Below, one piece after another: positions 55,691 through 64,000 of a DNA stretch of 64,000 nucleotides. Every line of letters begins with the position of its first letter. Positions within the stretch are counted from its first letter, which is position 1. The notes under the pieces were generated by a model. The model had not been told where the DNA came from. It saw only the letters and a program-made list of their open reading frames with translations, and searched no databases. A program made the translations under genes and the position numbers. The stretch is from Glycocaulis sp. GTDB lineage: Bacteria; Pseudomonadota; Alphaproteobacteria; Caulobacterales; Maricaulaceae. The stretch lies in NCBI GenBank assembly GCA_022565665.1, contig JAIUMI010000005.1, positions 1-64,000 of the forward strand, given 5' to 3'.

Positions 55691-56299
55691 CTAGTACCGC
55701 GCCAGCGCGGCCTCGATAAGCGCGACGGCGTCATCGCTTGCCCAGGCCGCCTCACCGGTGAGGCGTCCGATCTCCCCGCCATGGCGGTCATAGAGGATGG
55801 TGGTGGGAAGCCCGCGAGCGCCCGCACTCATCGCCATGCGCAGGGCCGGATCGTGATAGAGAGCGAGATGGGTGAGCCCGTTCTCCTCGTAGAAGCGGCG
55901 GGCATCGTCCATGGTGCGGTCCATGGAGATCGCCATCACCTCGAAATCGTCCGAGCCGAGGCGCTCCTGCAGCTCGTCGAGCTCAGGCATTTCGATGATG
56001 CAGGGCGCACACCAGGTGGCCCAGAAATTGACGAGGATCAGCTTTCCGCGCCGGTCGGCCAGCGTGATTTCGCTGCCATCATCGGTGACGATCCGGCCGA
56101 GCGGCTGGGCAGGCGCTTCGTCCAGCGTGACGAACGCGCTCATCTCCCCGCGCGCATAGCTGTCGAGCGGGCCGGGCGTGGAACTGACAAGCGAGGCGAA
56201 AATGACGTATAGCACGGCACCAACGCCGATTACCGTGGCCGCGATGATCGCCGTTTTCAGACCGTTCGCCTTCAGCCAGGCTTTATGCGTTTCACCCAT
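55691..56299 (-). CDS. TlpA/ResA-type membrane-anchored thiol-disulfide protein
   Basis: A 202-residue protein with one N-terminal TM helix ([20 protein letters not shown], about 16-35) and a periplasmic thioredoxin-like domain. The redox motif is WCAPC at residues 96-100 in [20 protein letters not shown], and the cis-Pro is in [10 protein letters not shown]. TlpA proteins reduce cytochrome c or copper-chaperone thiols during oxidase assembly. AAGGAA precedes the ATG. Divergent from argH, with only 24 bases between starts. Confidence 0.88.
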   Translation of the reverse strand: MGETHKAWLKANGLKTAIIAATVIGVGAVLYVIFASLVSSTPGPLDSYARGEMSAFVTLDEAPAQPLGRIVTDDGSEITLADRRGKLILVNFWATWCAPCIIEMPELDELQERLGSDDFEVMAISMDRTMDDARRFYEENGLTHLALYHDPALRMAMSAGARGLPTTILYDRHGGEIGRLTGEAAWASDDAVALIEAALARY

Positions 56300-56323
56300 C
56301 TTCTTTCCTTCCAGGACCAGCCC

Positions 56324-57748
56324 ATGACCGCTTCTGACACGCCCGAAACCCGCCAGACCGCCGGCACGGACATGTGGGGCGGGCGATTCTCCGGCGGCCC
56401 GTCCGCCATATTGCAGGCGATCAACGCCTCGGTGGATATAGACCAGCGCCTCGCCGAACAGGATATTGACGGCAGTCTGGCACATGCAGCGATGTTGTCC
56501 GCCTGCGGCATTATTTCAAGCGAGGACGCCAGGGCCATCGCAGACGGGCTGGAAACCATCCGCGCCGATATCCGCGCCGGCAAGTTCACATGGTCAGCCG
56601 CGCTGGAAGACGTGCACATGAATGTCGAGGCGGCACTCAAAGAGCGGATCGGCGCGCCGGCAGGCCGCCTGCACACCGCGCGCTCGCGCAATGATCAGGT
56701 GGCAACCGATTTCCGGCTCTGGCTGCGGGGTATGTGTGAGCGCATGGAAGCGGGGCTTCGCGCCTATCAGCGTGCCCTTGTGGCGCAGGCTGAAGTTCAT
56801 GCCGACTGGGTGATGCCGGGCTTTACCCATCTGCAGACCGCACAGCCGGTCAGCCTTGGCCATCATCTGCTCTGCTGGGTGGAGGCGGCCGAGCGTGATA
56901 TCGGCCGGTTTGCCGATGCCCGCGCGCGCCTGAATGAAAGCCCGCTGGGCGCAGCCGCGCTGGCCGGGACCGCCTTTCCCATCGACCGGGAGATGACGGC
57001 CAAGGCGCTGGGTTTCGACCGGCCCATGGCCAATTCGCTTGATGCCGTATCCTCACGCGATTTCGCGCTGGAAGCACTGAGCGCGGCAACGATTGCTGCG
57101 GTCAATCTCTCCCGCTTTGCCGAAGAGATCGTTCTGTGGACCTCGCGCCGCTTCGGCTTTGCGCGGCTCACCGACGCCTTCTCCACCGGGTCCTCCATCA
57201 TGCCGCAGAAGCGAAACCCCGACGCGGCGGAGCTGGTACGCGCCAAACCCGGGCGGATTGCAGGCGCGCTACAGGGCCTGATCCTCGTCTGCAAGGGCCT
57301 GCCGCTCGCCTATTCCAAAGATCTGCAGGAAGACAAGGCGCTGGTCTTCACCGCGTTTGATGATCTGGAGCTTGCCATCGCGGCGATGACGGGCATGGCC
57401 GCAGACCTCTCCTTCAACCGCGAGGCGATGGAGGAAGCCGCTGGCGAAGCCTATTCGGACGCTACCGACCTGGCCGATTATGTGGTGCGCGAGCTGGGCC
57501 TGCCCTTCCGCGACGCCCACCACATTGCCGGCAGCGTGGTGAAGGAAGCCGAAAAGCGCGGCGTGCCGCTCTCCGCCCTGCCGCTGGACGCCTTCCAGGC
57601 GGTAGAGCCGCGCATTGACGCGGAGGTCTTCACCGTGCTCTCTGCAAGGGCCTCGATGGAAAGCCGGACCAGCTTTGGCGGGACGGCGCCGGTGCGCGTA
57701 CGTGAGCAGTGCGCGCTCTGGACCCGGCGGCTAGCGGAAAAGGCCTGA
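56324..57748 (+). CDS. argH: Argininosuccinate lyase
   Basis: Splits argininosuccinate into arginine and fumarate. The 474-residue protein starts near [11 protein letters not shown] and has [13 protein letters not shown], the [13 protein letters not shown] segment, and the fumarase/aspartase signature [12 protein letters not shown] (about residues 290-300). I use the ATG at 56324; an upstream ATG at 56285 lies inside the TlpA gene. The LptM-like lipoprotein follows after 5 bases. Confidence 0.95.
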   Translation: MTASDTPETRQTAGTDMWGGRFSGGPSAILQAINASVDIDQRLAEQDIDGSLAHAAMLSACGIISSEDARAIADGLETIRADIRAGKFTWSAALEDVHMNVEAALKERIGAPAGRLHTARSRNDQVATDFRLWLRGMCERMEAGLRAYQRALVAQAEVHADWVMPGFTHLQTAQPVSLGHHLLCWVEAAERDIGRFADARARLNESPLGAAALAGTAFPIDREMTAKALGFDRPMANSLDAVSSRDFALEALSAATIAAVNLSRFAEEIVLWTSRRFGFARLTDAFSTGSSIMPQKRNPDAAELVRAKPGRIAGALQGLILVCKGLPLAYSKDLQEDKALVFTAFDDLELAIAAMTGMAADLSFNREAMEEAAGEAYSDATDLADYVVRELGLPFRDAHHIAGSVVKEAEKRGVPLSALPLDAFQAVEPRIDAEVFTVLSARASMESRTSFGGTAPVRVREQCALWTRRLAEKA

Positions 57749-57753
57749 CACCC

Positions 57754-57996
57754 ATGCGCGCCACCCTTCTTCTCATCCTGTTTGCAGCTCTCGCGCTTGG
57801 CGCTTGTGGCAATCGCGGCTCTCTGGAACGCCCTGCTCCGCTTTGGGGCGGTGAGCGCGCCGCTGACCCGTCCGCCGAAGCCGCCGAGGCGCAGGAAGAA
57901 GCCGATGCCCAGTTCGAGGATGAGGACCAGACCGACGACGGCCTGCCTACCATACCCGGACAGGATCTGTTCGAGGATGATGACTGGGACGATTGA
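57754..57996 (+). CDS. LptM (YifL)-like small lipoprotein
   Basis: An 80-residue lipoprotein. Lipobox LGAC places the lipidated Cys at 18. The following CGNRGSLERP fits the CG-x-x-G-x-L-x-x-P pattern of LptM, which in E. coli helps the LPS translocon LptDE mature. The tail is very acidic (QFEDEDQTDDG and FEDDDWDD). Located directly after argH, as in many alphaproteobacteria. It would be lipidated by Lgt (7853). Confidence 0.78.
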   Translation: MRATLLLILFAALALGACGNRGSLERPAPLWGGERAADPSAEAAEAQEEADAQFEDEDQTDDGLPTIPGQDLFEDDDWDD

Positions 57997-58072
57997 GTGC
58001 CCGGAACAACTGCATCTGGCGGTGAACAGACCGGGTGCGCACGGCTGGCAGTCCGGCTAGGCTGACCGTGAC

Positions 58073-60523
58073 ATGACACTCTGGCCCGTCCAACTTGCCC
58101 GCCTCGGGCTCCTATGGGAACGCGCCGCGCCGGTACTGGCTGGTCCGGCGGCCATGGTTGTACTGTATCTGATACTGGCCGTATCGGGCCTGTTTGAACG
58201 CATTGGTGATCCCTGGCGGATGATCAGCGCGCTGGCCCTGTTCGGGATCGGCGTGTCGCTCGCCATCCGCCCGGCGCGTGCCTTCCGCTGGCCATCCGCC
58301 GAAGACGCCGAACGCCGGGTGGAAGAAGACAGCGCACTAAAAGGGCGTCCCTTCGAAGCGCTGCGCGACGAACCGGCTACCGGCGAAAGCGTGCTCTGGC
58401 TGGCCCACAGAGGCCGCATGCGCGCGGCACTGGCCGCCGCGAAGGCCCGCCGTCCAAAAGCGGCATGGGCACGGCTGGACCCTTATGGTCTGCGCGTGTT
58501 TGCCGTCATCGTGCTGGGCGTCGGCGTGCTGCATGCGGGTGATCTAGCGGCCCCGCGCCTTGGCGACGCGTTTTCCGTCCGTCCCCTGTCCGGCGGCGCA
58601 GAGCGCGCGCTGGCCGAGTTCTGGATCGAACCGCCCGCCTATACCGGACGGCCCGTACAGTTCCTGCGGGAACGCCGGGAAGCGCGGGCACCGGAAGGCT
58701 CTGTGCTGGCTGCACGCATTACCGGCATCAGCCGCGATCCGCGCGTTATCGGTGCCGACAACGCGGAGATCGAGGAAATCGGACCTGGCGTGCGCCAGTT
58801 GCGCGTCACGCTGGAGGACAGCGGTCCGGTCACGGTGCGCCTTGGCGCGTTTCACGAGCGTATCGAGATCACGCTCATCCCCGATCACCCGCCCCGCCTC
58901 GCACTGGTTGCCGAACCGGAAAGCCGCCGCGAAGGCCGGCTGATCCTGGAGTTCACGGCCGAGGATGATTACGGCATCAAGGCCTACCGCCTGCTGGTGG
59001 CACCCGATCCCAGCGAGGGGCGCGACCCGGCAGACGGGGACTGGGACGCCATCGACATTCCCTCCGGCGCCGTGACACCCGCCCGCGAGGCGGACCGCTA
59101 TCGGGCCAGCGTGGAAACCGCGCGTCACCCCCTTGCGGGCGAGCGCGTTCTGGTCCGCGTGGAGGGCATTGACGGGGCCGGGCAGTCTGGCCGCACCGGG
59201 GCCATTGCGCTGCGTCTGCCGGAACGGCTTTTCCTCGATGCGATGGCGCGTGCGGTGGCTCATGAGCGGCGCGGTTTCGTGGCCGGGGCCGGCCCCTACA
59301 CAGGCCGCCCGGAAAGCCCTCCAGAAGCCTCTCTGGATGCCATTTCGCCCTGGCTGGATGACCAGCCCCATCTGCGCCTTGAGCGCGCTCCTGCGGCCGT
59401 ACAGAGGCTTTCCATGGCGCTTGATGCGCTATCCGATGCCCCCTCCTCCTATTTCCGTGACCGGATCGTGTTTCTGGGTCTGCGCACGGCCATGCACGAG
59501 GTGCGCCGCGCCCGCGAGATGGATGATCTCTCCCATATGGACGAGGATCTCTGGCAGATCGCGCTGAGGGCGGAGCTCGGTACGCTGGCCGATGCCGAAG
59601 CGGCCTTGCGCGCCGCCGAGCGGGCGCTGGCCGATGGTCTGGCGCGCGGGGCAAGCGAGATGGAGCTGGCCGCGCTCTTTGACCAGTTTGAGGAGGCCAC
59701 CCGCAATTACATCGCCGCGCTGATGCGCGAGGCCATGCAGTCGGAGGCACTGGCCGGCGGGGCGGGCGGCGGCATGAATCTCAGCGCCGACATGCTGCAG
59801 GACCTGCTCGATGCGCTGCGCGAGGCGACCGAGCTGGGTGATACCGAAGGCGCACGCCGCGCGCTGGCGGCACTGACCGAATTACTGCGCAACATGCAGA
59901 TCATGGCCGGCGGCGGCGGGCAGGGCATGGGTGAGAGCGAGATGGCGCGCGCCCTGCGCGAGGCGCTCGAAGAAATGGGCGAGATCATCGGCGAGCAGCG
60001 CGGCCTGATGGACGAGACGTTCAACATGTCGCGCCCACCAGAAAACGGCGAAGCGGGCGAGGAGGGCGGGCCGGGCGAGCTGGCGGGCCGTCAGGCCCTG
60101 CTGCGCGAGCGTCTGGACCAGTTGCGCGAGAACATGCCGGGCGGCATGTCCGAAGAAGGCGAGGAAGCGCTTGGCGAGGCGGGGCGCCAGATGGAGGAAG
60201 CGCGCCGGGCCATCGAGGACGGCGATGAGCGCCGCGCCCTTGATGCGCAGGACGGGGCGCTGCGTTCCTTGCGCGAAGGAGCGGCCGAAACCGCCGATCG
60301 CCTGCAGGCGGAGAACGAGCAGGGCGGACGCGGACAGCGCGACCGCGATCCGCTGGGCCGGGAAATGGATGGCGGCGGTACGGGCGGCGAGGCGGAAATT
60401 CCTTCGGAGATCGAGCGTCAGCGCGCGCGTGATATTCTTGAAGAACTGCGCCGCCGGGCCGGGGATGGCTCCCTCACCGAGGAAGAGCGCGCCTATATCG
60501 AACGGCTTCTGGACCGGTTCTAG
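58073..60523 (+). CDS. TIGR02302/DUF4175-family membrane protein
   Basis: An 816-residue alphaproteobacterial protein. N-terminal TM helices (about 20-42, 49-64 and 141-157) anchor it; residues about 165-360 are beta-rich and probably periplasmic (FWIEPPAYTGRPVQF; FTAEDDYGIKAYRLLVAPDP), and residues about 430-816 are a long acidic helical tail with Gly/Met/Glu-rich stretches (GGGGQGMGESEMARAL; ERLDQLRENMPGGMSEEGEE). Function unknown; neighbours suggest envelope biogenesis. Typically near lysA and argH, but no lysA is seen here. Confidence 0.85.
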   Translation: MTLWPVQLARLGLLWERAAPVLAGPAAMVVLYLILAVSGLFERIGDPWRMISALALFGIGVSLAIRPARAFRWPSAEDAERRVEEDSALKGRPFEALRDEPATGESVLWLAHRGRMRAALAAAKARRPKAAWARLDPYGLRVFAVIVLGVGVLHAGDLAAPRLGDAFSVRPLSGGAERALAEFWIEPPAYTGRPVQFLRERREARAPEGSVLAARITGISRDPRVIGADNAEIEEIGPGVRQLRVTLEDSGPVTVRLGAFHERIEITLIPDHPPRLALVAEPESRREGRLILEFTAEDDYGIKAYRLLVAPDPSEGRDPADGDWDAIDIPSGAVTPAREADRYRASVETARHPLAGERVLVRVEGIDGAGQSGRTGAIALRLPERLFLDAMARAVAHERRGFVAGAGPYTGRPESPPEASLDAISPWLDDQPHLRLERAPAAVQRLSMALDALSDAPSSYFRDRIVFLGLRTAMHEVRRAREMDDLSHMDEDLWQIALRAELGTLADAEAALRAAERALADGLARGASEMELAALFDQFEEATRNYIAALMREAMQSEALAGGAGGGMNLSADMLQDLLDALREATELGDTEGARRALAALTELLRNMQIMAGGGGQGMGESEMARALREALEEMGEIIGEQRGLMDETFNMSRPPENGEAGEEGGPGELAGRQALLRERLDQLRENMPGGMSEEGEEALGEAGRQMEEARRAIEDGDERRALDAQDGALRSLREGAAETADRLQAENEQGGRGQRDRDPLGREMDGGGTGGEAEIPSEIERQRARDILEELRRRAGDGSLTEEERAYIERLLDRF

Positions 60524-60528
60524 AAGGC

Positions 60529-61221
60529 TCAGGTCTCTGGTGAGAAGACCACTTCCAGCTCTGCCGCGCCTTCGGGCGGATCGGCGAGCACGGAGCGGAA
60601 CGCCTCCTCCCCGCGTCCGGGCAGGCTCAGCGCGTCGAGCATCACCATCCACTCCACCAGCACCTGCCCTTCAGCATCGAGGATCATGGCGCGCAGCGGC
60701 AGCGCCGCGCGCTCGCGGCCCGTGACGTTGACCACGACGCCCTCGACGACAAGACCGCCTGTCTCATCCTCGGCCGCATAGGCGCGCAGATTATGCACTT
60801 CTAGCCCGTGCGGGTTCACCTCCAGCCCGATCGCGGCATAGGCGCTGGCGGAACGCGGGAACGCATCGACGATATCGACCCGGAAAAGGAAAGCCGCGCC
60901 CAGCACCGTCAGGCAGCAGGCGGCGACGACAGCCCATCCGGCGCCCTCCACCGTCTTGCGGGCGCGCTGGCGGCGGGTTTCGGCGCGCTTCCTGACCACT
61001 TCGTGCGGATTGACCGCCTCCATGGGCGAGGCCGGCTTCGGCCCGCCATCCACCGGCGTCTTGCGCAAGGAGGGCTTTGCCGGTTCGGCAGGGGTAAGCT
61101 CCTCCTCCGACACCTTCCAGCCATGACCGCAGGCAGCACAGCGCACCCGGCCGGAACGGACGGTGATCGCCTCGGGGTCGACCCGGTAGCGCGTCTCACA
61201 GCTGGGGCAGGTCACGATCAT
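60529..61221 (-). CDS. Zinc-ribbon (MJ0042-type) membrane protein with DUF3426-like tail
   Basis: A 230-residue protein: an N-terminal zinc ribbon MIVTCPSCETRYRV with CAAC 21 residues on (MJ0042 motif), a basic Pro/Lys-rich linker, a TM helix (VVAACCLTVLGAAFLF, about 100-118) and a periplasmic DUF3426-like domain (LRAYAAEDETGGLVVEGVVVN). Such proteins are common next to ftsE in alphaproteobacteria; function unknown. GAGGGA lies before the ATG at 61219-61221. Divergent from ftsE. Confidence 0.83.
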   Translation of the reverse strand: MIVTCPSCETRYRVDPEAITVRSGRVRCAACGHGWKVSEEELTPAEPAKPSLRKTPVDGGPKPASPMEAVNPHEVVRKRAETRRQRARKTVEGAGWAVVAACCLTVLGAAFLFRVDIVDAFPRSASAYAAIGLEVNPHGLEVHNLRAYAAEDETGGLVVEGVVVNVTGRERAALPLRAMILDAEGQVLVEWMVMLDALSLPGRGEEAFRSVLADPPEGAAELEVVFSPET

Positions 61222-61319
61222 GGACGCATCCCTCTTTTCTCCTGCATAGTCGGATTCGCGTGCAGCTCGCATAGCTCACACATCCGCCTTCATGCCGCCG
61301 CCTCTTCCGGACCCGCCTG

Positions 61320-62036
61320 ATGGATCAGACCCAGCCCGAACCCCATCGTGATCCGGATGCCGGGCCGGCCGTGCGCTTCGACAATGTCGGCATGCGCTAT
61401 GGCCGGGGGCCGGAAGTGTTAAGCGATATTTCCTTTGAATTAGCGCGTGGAAGTTTCCAGTTTCTGACCGGTCCGTCCGGCGCGGGCAAAACTTCGCTCC
61501 TGCGGCTGATCTATCTCGCCGAGCGGCCCTCGCGCGGGCTCATCTCGCTGTTCGGTTCCGATACCAGCGCGCTGGCCCGCGACGACCTGCCCGTGCTGCG
61601 CCGCCGGATCGGGGTGGTGTTCCAGGATTTCCGCCTGCTCACCCATCTCTCCGTGTTCGATAATGTCGCCCTCCCCTTGCGCGTGGCAGGCCAGCGCGTG
61701 AGCCAGTACCGCGAGGACATTGTGGAACTGCTCAACTGGGTGGGCCTGGGTGAGCGCATCGACGCCCTGCCGCCCACGCTTTCGGGCGGGGAGCAGCAGC
61801 GCGCCGCCATTGCGCGCGCCGTGGTCAGCCGTCCGGAAATCCTGATCGCGGACGAACCCACGGGCAATGTCGATCCGGAGATGGCGCGGCGGCTGTTGCG
61901 CCTGTTTGCCGAGCTGAACCGGCTGGGCACCACCGTGCTGATCGCCAGCCATGACATCGCGCTGATCCGCTCCATGAAGGTTCCTGTGCTGGAACTTGCC
62001 GGTGGACGGCTGACCACCCGGACACGCGCGGCATGA
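61320..62036 (+). CDS. ftsE: Cell division ATP-binding protein FtsE
   Basis: ATPase of FtsEX, which controls septal peptidoglycan hydrolases. The 238-residue ABC protein has Walker A GPSGAGKTS (about residues 43-51), Q-loop VVFQDFRLL, signature LSGGEQQRAA, Walker B ILIADEPTG and switch His in ASHDIAL. A 24-residue N-terminal extension rich in Pro and Asp precedes the core. Overlaps ftsX by ATGA. Confidence 0.95.
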   Translation: MDQTQPEPHRDPDAGPAVRFDNVGMRYGRGPEVLSDISFELARGSFQFLTGPSGAGKTSLLRLIYLAERPSRGLISLFGSDTSALARDDLPVLRRRIGVVFQDFRLLTHLSVFDNVALPLRVAGQRVSQYREDIVELLNWVGLGERIDALPPTLSGGEQQRAAIARAVVSRPEILIADEPTGNVDPEMARRLLRLFAELNRLGTTVLIASHDIALIRSMKVPVLELAGGRLTTRTRAA

Positions 62037-62923
62037 GCCAGACCCGCCGTCCTGCCCCCCTCCTGCCGCCGGAAGCGGGCCGCGATCTGCCCCTGCTGGC
62101 GGTGTGTGCGATCCTGGTTTTTCTCGCCTGCCTCGCCGTGATCGGCGCAGCGGGCACATGGCGCGCATCCGATGCCTGGACTGGGCAACTGGCCAGCGAG
62201 ATCACGCTGCAGATAATCCCGGGCGCAGACGGTGACGGCGAGGCGGCCGCACAGGAGGCCGGTCAGCTGGCATCCGGCCTGCCCGGCGTGATCAGCGTGG
62301 AGATACGCTCGCGCGCCGCGTCCGAAGCCCTGCTGCGTCCCTGGCTGGGCCGGGCGAGCCTGCCCGATGACTTTCCCCTGCCGCGCCTCGTCACCCTGAA
62401 TGTCGACCCCGACGATCCACCGCTCGCGGCAGCCATCGAAACCCTGTTCGACGATGCCGCCTACCGGGTGATCGTGGATGATAACCAGCTCTGGGCTGCG
62501 GCGCTGGCGCGGGCCTCCATCACCGTGCGCTGGTTTGCGATCGGGCTGGCCCTGCTGGTCTGCGGCGCAGCGGCAGCCGTAATCGCCTTTGCAGCGCGCG
62601 CTTCCCTGTCCATGCGCCGGGACGTGGCTGACGCCCTGCATCTGGTAGGCGCGCCCGACCGCTTCATTACGGGCCTCTTTCAGGAGCGCTTCTTCATGCT
62701 GGGCCTGAAAGCCGGCATCGCCGGAGCGCTGCTCGCCCTGCTGGCGGCGTTTACACTGGCAGAGCTCGGCGGAACAGCGGGCGCGATCTTCTTCCTGCCA
62801 AGCCTGCTGCCCGGCTGGGGCGCCATCCTGATCCTGCCGGCGGCTGCATTTCTGTCCGGGCTGGTTGCCGCTCTCTCTGCGCGTCTGGCCATCACCACCG
62901 CTCTTGCCGCGCGCTGGGCCTGA
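62033..62923 (+). CDS. ftsX: Cell division protein FtsX
   Basis: Membrane partner of FtsE. The 296-residue protein has one N-terminal TM helix (LAVCAILVFLACLAVIGA), a periplasmic loop (about 45-160) and three C-terminal TM helices (about 163-190, 215-240, 255-285), the FtsX topology, including MRRDVADALHLVGAP in the cytoplasmic loop. The family is poorly conserved; assignment rests on topology plus ftsE linkage. Confidence 0.9.
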   Translation: MSQTRRPAPLLPPEAGRDLPLLAVCAILVFLACLAVIGAAGTWRASDAWTGQLASEITLQIIPGADGDGEAAAQEAGQLASGLPGVISVEIRSRAASEALLRPWLGRASLPDDFPLPRLVTLNVDPDDPPLAAAIETLFDDAAYRVIVDDNQLWAAALARASITVRWFAIGLALLVCGAAAAVIAFAARASLSMRRDVADALHLVGAPDRFITGLFQERFFMLGLKAGIAGALLALLAAFTLAELGGTAGAIFFLPSLLPGWGAILILPAAAFLSGLVAALSARLAITTALAARWA

Positions 62924-63037
62924 GCCGGGAACCGGGCGGCGGATTTGCGCATTGGCACAGGGAGACGTTGGCGCCATATTCATTCCTGCCTGCCGGGCAA
63001 CGATTCTGCCCCGCCAAGACGGTGAAACCTGTTTGCC

Positions 63038-63625
63038 ATGAAGGCCCTGTTCTCGATTTTGCGCTTTGGTGCCTTTGCGCTGGTTCTGACCGGTGCGCTG
63101 GGTTTTGCCCTTTTCGTGCGCGCAGGACTCGCCCATTCGCCGGACGCTGACGCGCGCGCTGACGCGATTGTGGCCCTGACCGGCGGCGAGGGCCGTGTGG
63201 CGACCGGTGTCTCGCTTCTGGCCGAGGGACGCGGCACGCGCCTGCTGATCTCAGGGGCCAATCCGGAAGTGACCATGGGCGCGGTGCGGACGGCCTCCGG
63301 AGCGCCGGCGGAACTGTTTGAATGCTGCGTCGATATCGGCGTGGAAGCGGCCAACACGGTGGGCAATGCCGAGGAAACCGCGCGCTGGGCCGCAAATCAT
63401 AGCTATGACAGCCTGGTCATTGTCACTTCCGACTTCCACATGCCGCGCGCCATGCTGGAGCTGAAAGCGGCCATGCCCGGGCGCGCGCTCGTCCCGCATG
63501 GCGTCAGCACCGCCCCGCCCTGGACCGGCACCCGTGCTGCACGCCGCTGGTTGCAGGAATATCTGAAGTTTACGGCCGTTTATGCCCGCGAAATCCTGCG
63601 CCAGCCCCTCGACGCGGGCGCCTGA
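63038..63625 (+). CDS. YdcF-family (DUF218) protein
   Basis: A 195-residue protein with one N-terminal TM helix (FALVLTGALGFALFV) and a DUF218 domain: ADAIVALTGGEGRVATGVSL, the SGANPEV motif, and VTSDFHMPRAMLELK, which holds the conserved S/DFHMPR of SanA/YdcF proteins. Relatives act in peptidoglycan or lipid-carrier recycling; function unproven. Follows ftsX and precedes a plsC-type gene, consistent with envelope work. Confidence 0.87.
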   Translation: MKALFSILRFGAFALVLTGALGFALFVRAGLAHSPDADARADAIVALTGGEGRVATGVSLLAEGRGTRLLISGANPEVTMGAVRTASGAPAELFECCVDIGVEAANTVGNAEETARWAANHSYDSLVIVTSDFHMPRAMLELKAAMPGRALVPHGVSTAPPWTGTRAARRWLQEYLKFTAVYAREILRQPLDAGA

Positions 63626-63670
63626 ACCGCGCAAGAAAGGCCCCGCAACGGATTTAGGAGCGCGGGACAA

Positions 63671-64000
63671 TTGCGTGTCATCGGTTCAGCCCTGTTCGTG
63701 ATCTGGCTTTACGGCCTGATGGCCGTGTTGGGCCTGATCTGCCTGCCCGCCCTGCTCGGCCCGCGCAGCTGGGCGAAAGCCTGCTTCAACCTCTATCTCG
63801 TTCTGGTGTTTGCGGGCCTGCGCGTGCTGTGCGGGATCCGCTTCGAGGTGCGCGGGCGCGAGCACATCCCGCAAGGTCCGGCACTGGTCGCGTCCAAGCA
63901 CCAGTCCATGTTCGAGACGCTGGCTTTCTGGCAGATCCTGCCCGACCCGGCGATCATTTTGAAAAAAGAGCTGAAATTCCTGCCCGTCTTTGGCTGGTAC
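63671..64000 (+). CDS. 1-acyl-sn-glycerol-3-phosphate acyltransferase (PlsC-type), 5' part
   Basis: The visible 110 codons, open to the window edge, start at a TTG with AGGAG about 11 bases upstream. They encode an N-terminal TM helix (VIWLYGLMAVLGLICLPALL) and the PlsC domain with the HX4E form of the catalytic motif, KHQSMFETLAFWQ, as usual in alphaproteobacteria, then LKKELKFLPVFGWY. It would acylate lysophosphatidic acid to phosphatidic acid, the precursor of the lipids made by PgsA. Confidence 0.88.
   Translation, partial: MRVIGSALFVIWLYGLMAVLGLICLPALLGPRSWAKACFNLYLVLVFAGLRVLCGIRFEVRGREHIPQGPALVASKHQSMFETLAFWQILPDPAIILKKELKFLPVFGWY

Noticed and set aside
61511..63136. 541-codon open frame on the minus strand opposite ftsE, ftsX and the YdcF gene
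   Set aside because: Shadow of three genuine genes; Gln/Arg/Gly-rich product typical of antisense translation.

Overview
The window is a GC-rich (roughly two-thirds G+C), very compact bacterial chromosome segment. It holds about 65 protein genes, with no rRNA, tRNA, CRISPR array, insertion sequence or prophage that I could see. Gene content points to an alphaproteobacterium of the Caulobacterales/Maricaulales (Hyphomonadaceae-like) side: a petABC bc1 operon next to mtnP and apt, an xerD/aroK/aroB junction, DUF6111, DUF1285, TIGR02302/DUF4175 and a MoxR-DUF58-DUF4159 operon, a perfect CtrA-type site (TTAA-N7-TTAA) and Caulobacter-like promoter shapes. The genus is inference; no marker RNA gene is present.

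Layout. 1-5.7 kb: xerD (3' end cut by the window edge), a secreted repeat-rich protein and a 46-residue membrane peptide run leftwards; aroK, aroB and a CorC/HlyC-type CBS protein run rightwards. 5.7-10.6 kb: prs, a MidA/NDUFAF7-type methyltransferase and lgt (minus), then a UbiK-like factor, a YbjN protein and proC (plus). 10.6-16.7 kb: an EnvZ/OmpR-type pair, a globin-coupled chemoreceptor with a CtrA box, pgsA and uvrC (all minus). 16.8-18.4 kb: a small pterin cluster, with folB and a PTPS-fold gene divergent from a PTR1/FolM-type reductase. 18.5-23.9 kb: MFS transporter, lipase-like hydrolase, rlmJ and an S10 carboxypeptidase.

24-29 kb: apt, mtnP, a GrpB-family gene and the petABC operon (all minus). 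29-32.8 kb: thioesterase and TetR gene sharing a NemR/LmrA-like operator, a TPR-sulfotransferase, hemF. 32.8-37.1 kb: an unrecognised 504-residue protein, CCA-adding enzyme, DUF6111, NUDIX CoA pyrophosphatase and DUF1285, forming a tightly overlapping minus-strand operon. 37.2-45.3 kb: MoxR ATPase, DUF58, two very large membrane/vWA-like proteins and an MscS channel.

45.3-52.2 kb: HNH nuclease, esterase, GluQ-RS, DMT exporter, TetR, HIG1-type membrane protein, serine hydrolase, cobalamin adenosyltransferase, YceI. 52.5-54.2 kb: etfB-etfA. 54.3-64 kb: NTF2-like secreted protein, basic Lys-rich protein, TlpA thioredoxin, argH, LptM-like lipoprotein, TIGR02302 protein, zinc-ribbon protein, ftsE-ftsX, a YdcF protein and the 5' part of a plsC-type acyltransferase.

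Most of the window is housekeeping metabolism and envelope biology. I found no clear-cut novel defence or mobile system. The best leads are the pterin cluster with a PTPS homolog lacking its catalytic Cys, the CtrA box before the globin-coupled receptor, the MoxR operon whose two large partners differ in MIDAS integrity, and a few unrecognised proteins. Several convergent genes share a single 4-base stop overlap (CTAG or CTAA), showing strong genome compaction.
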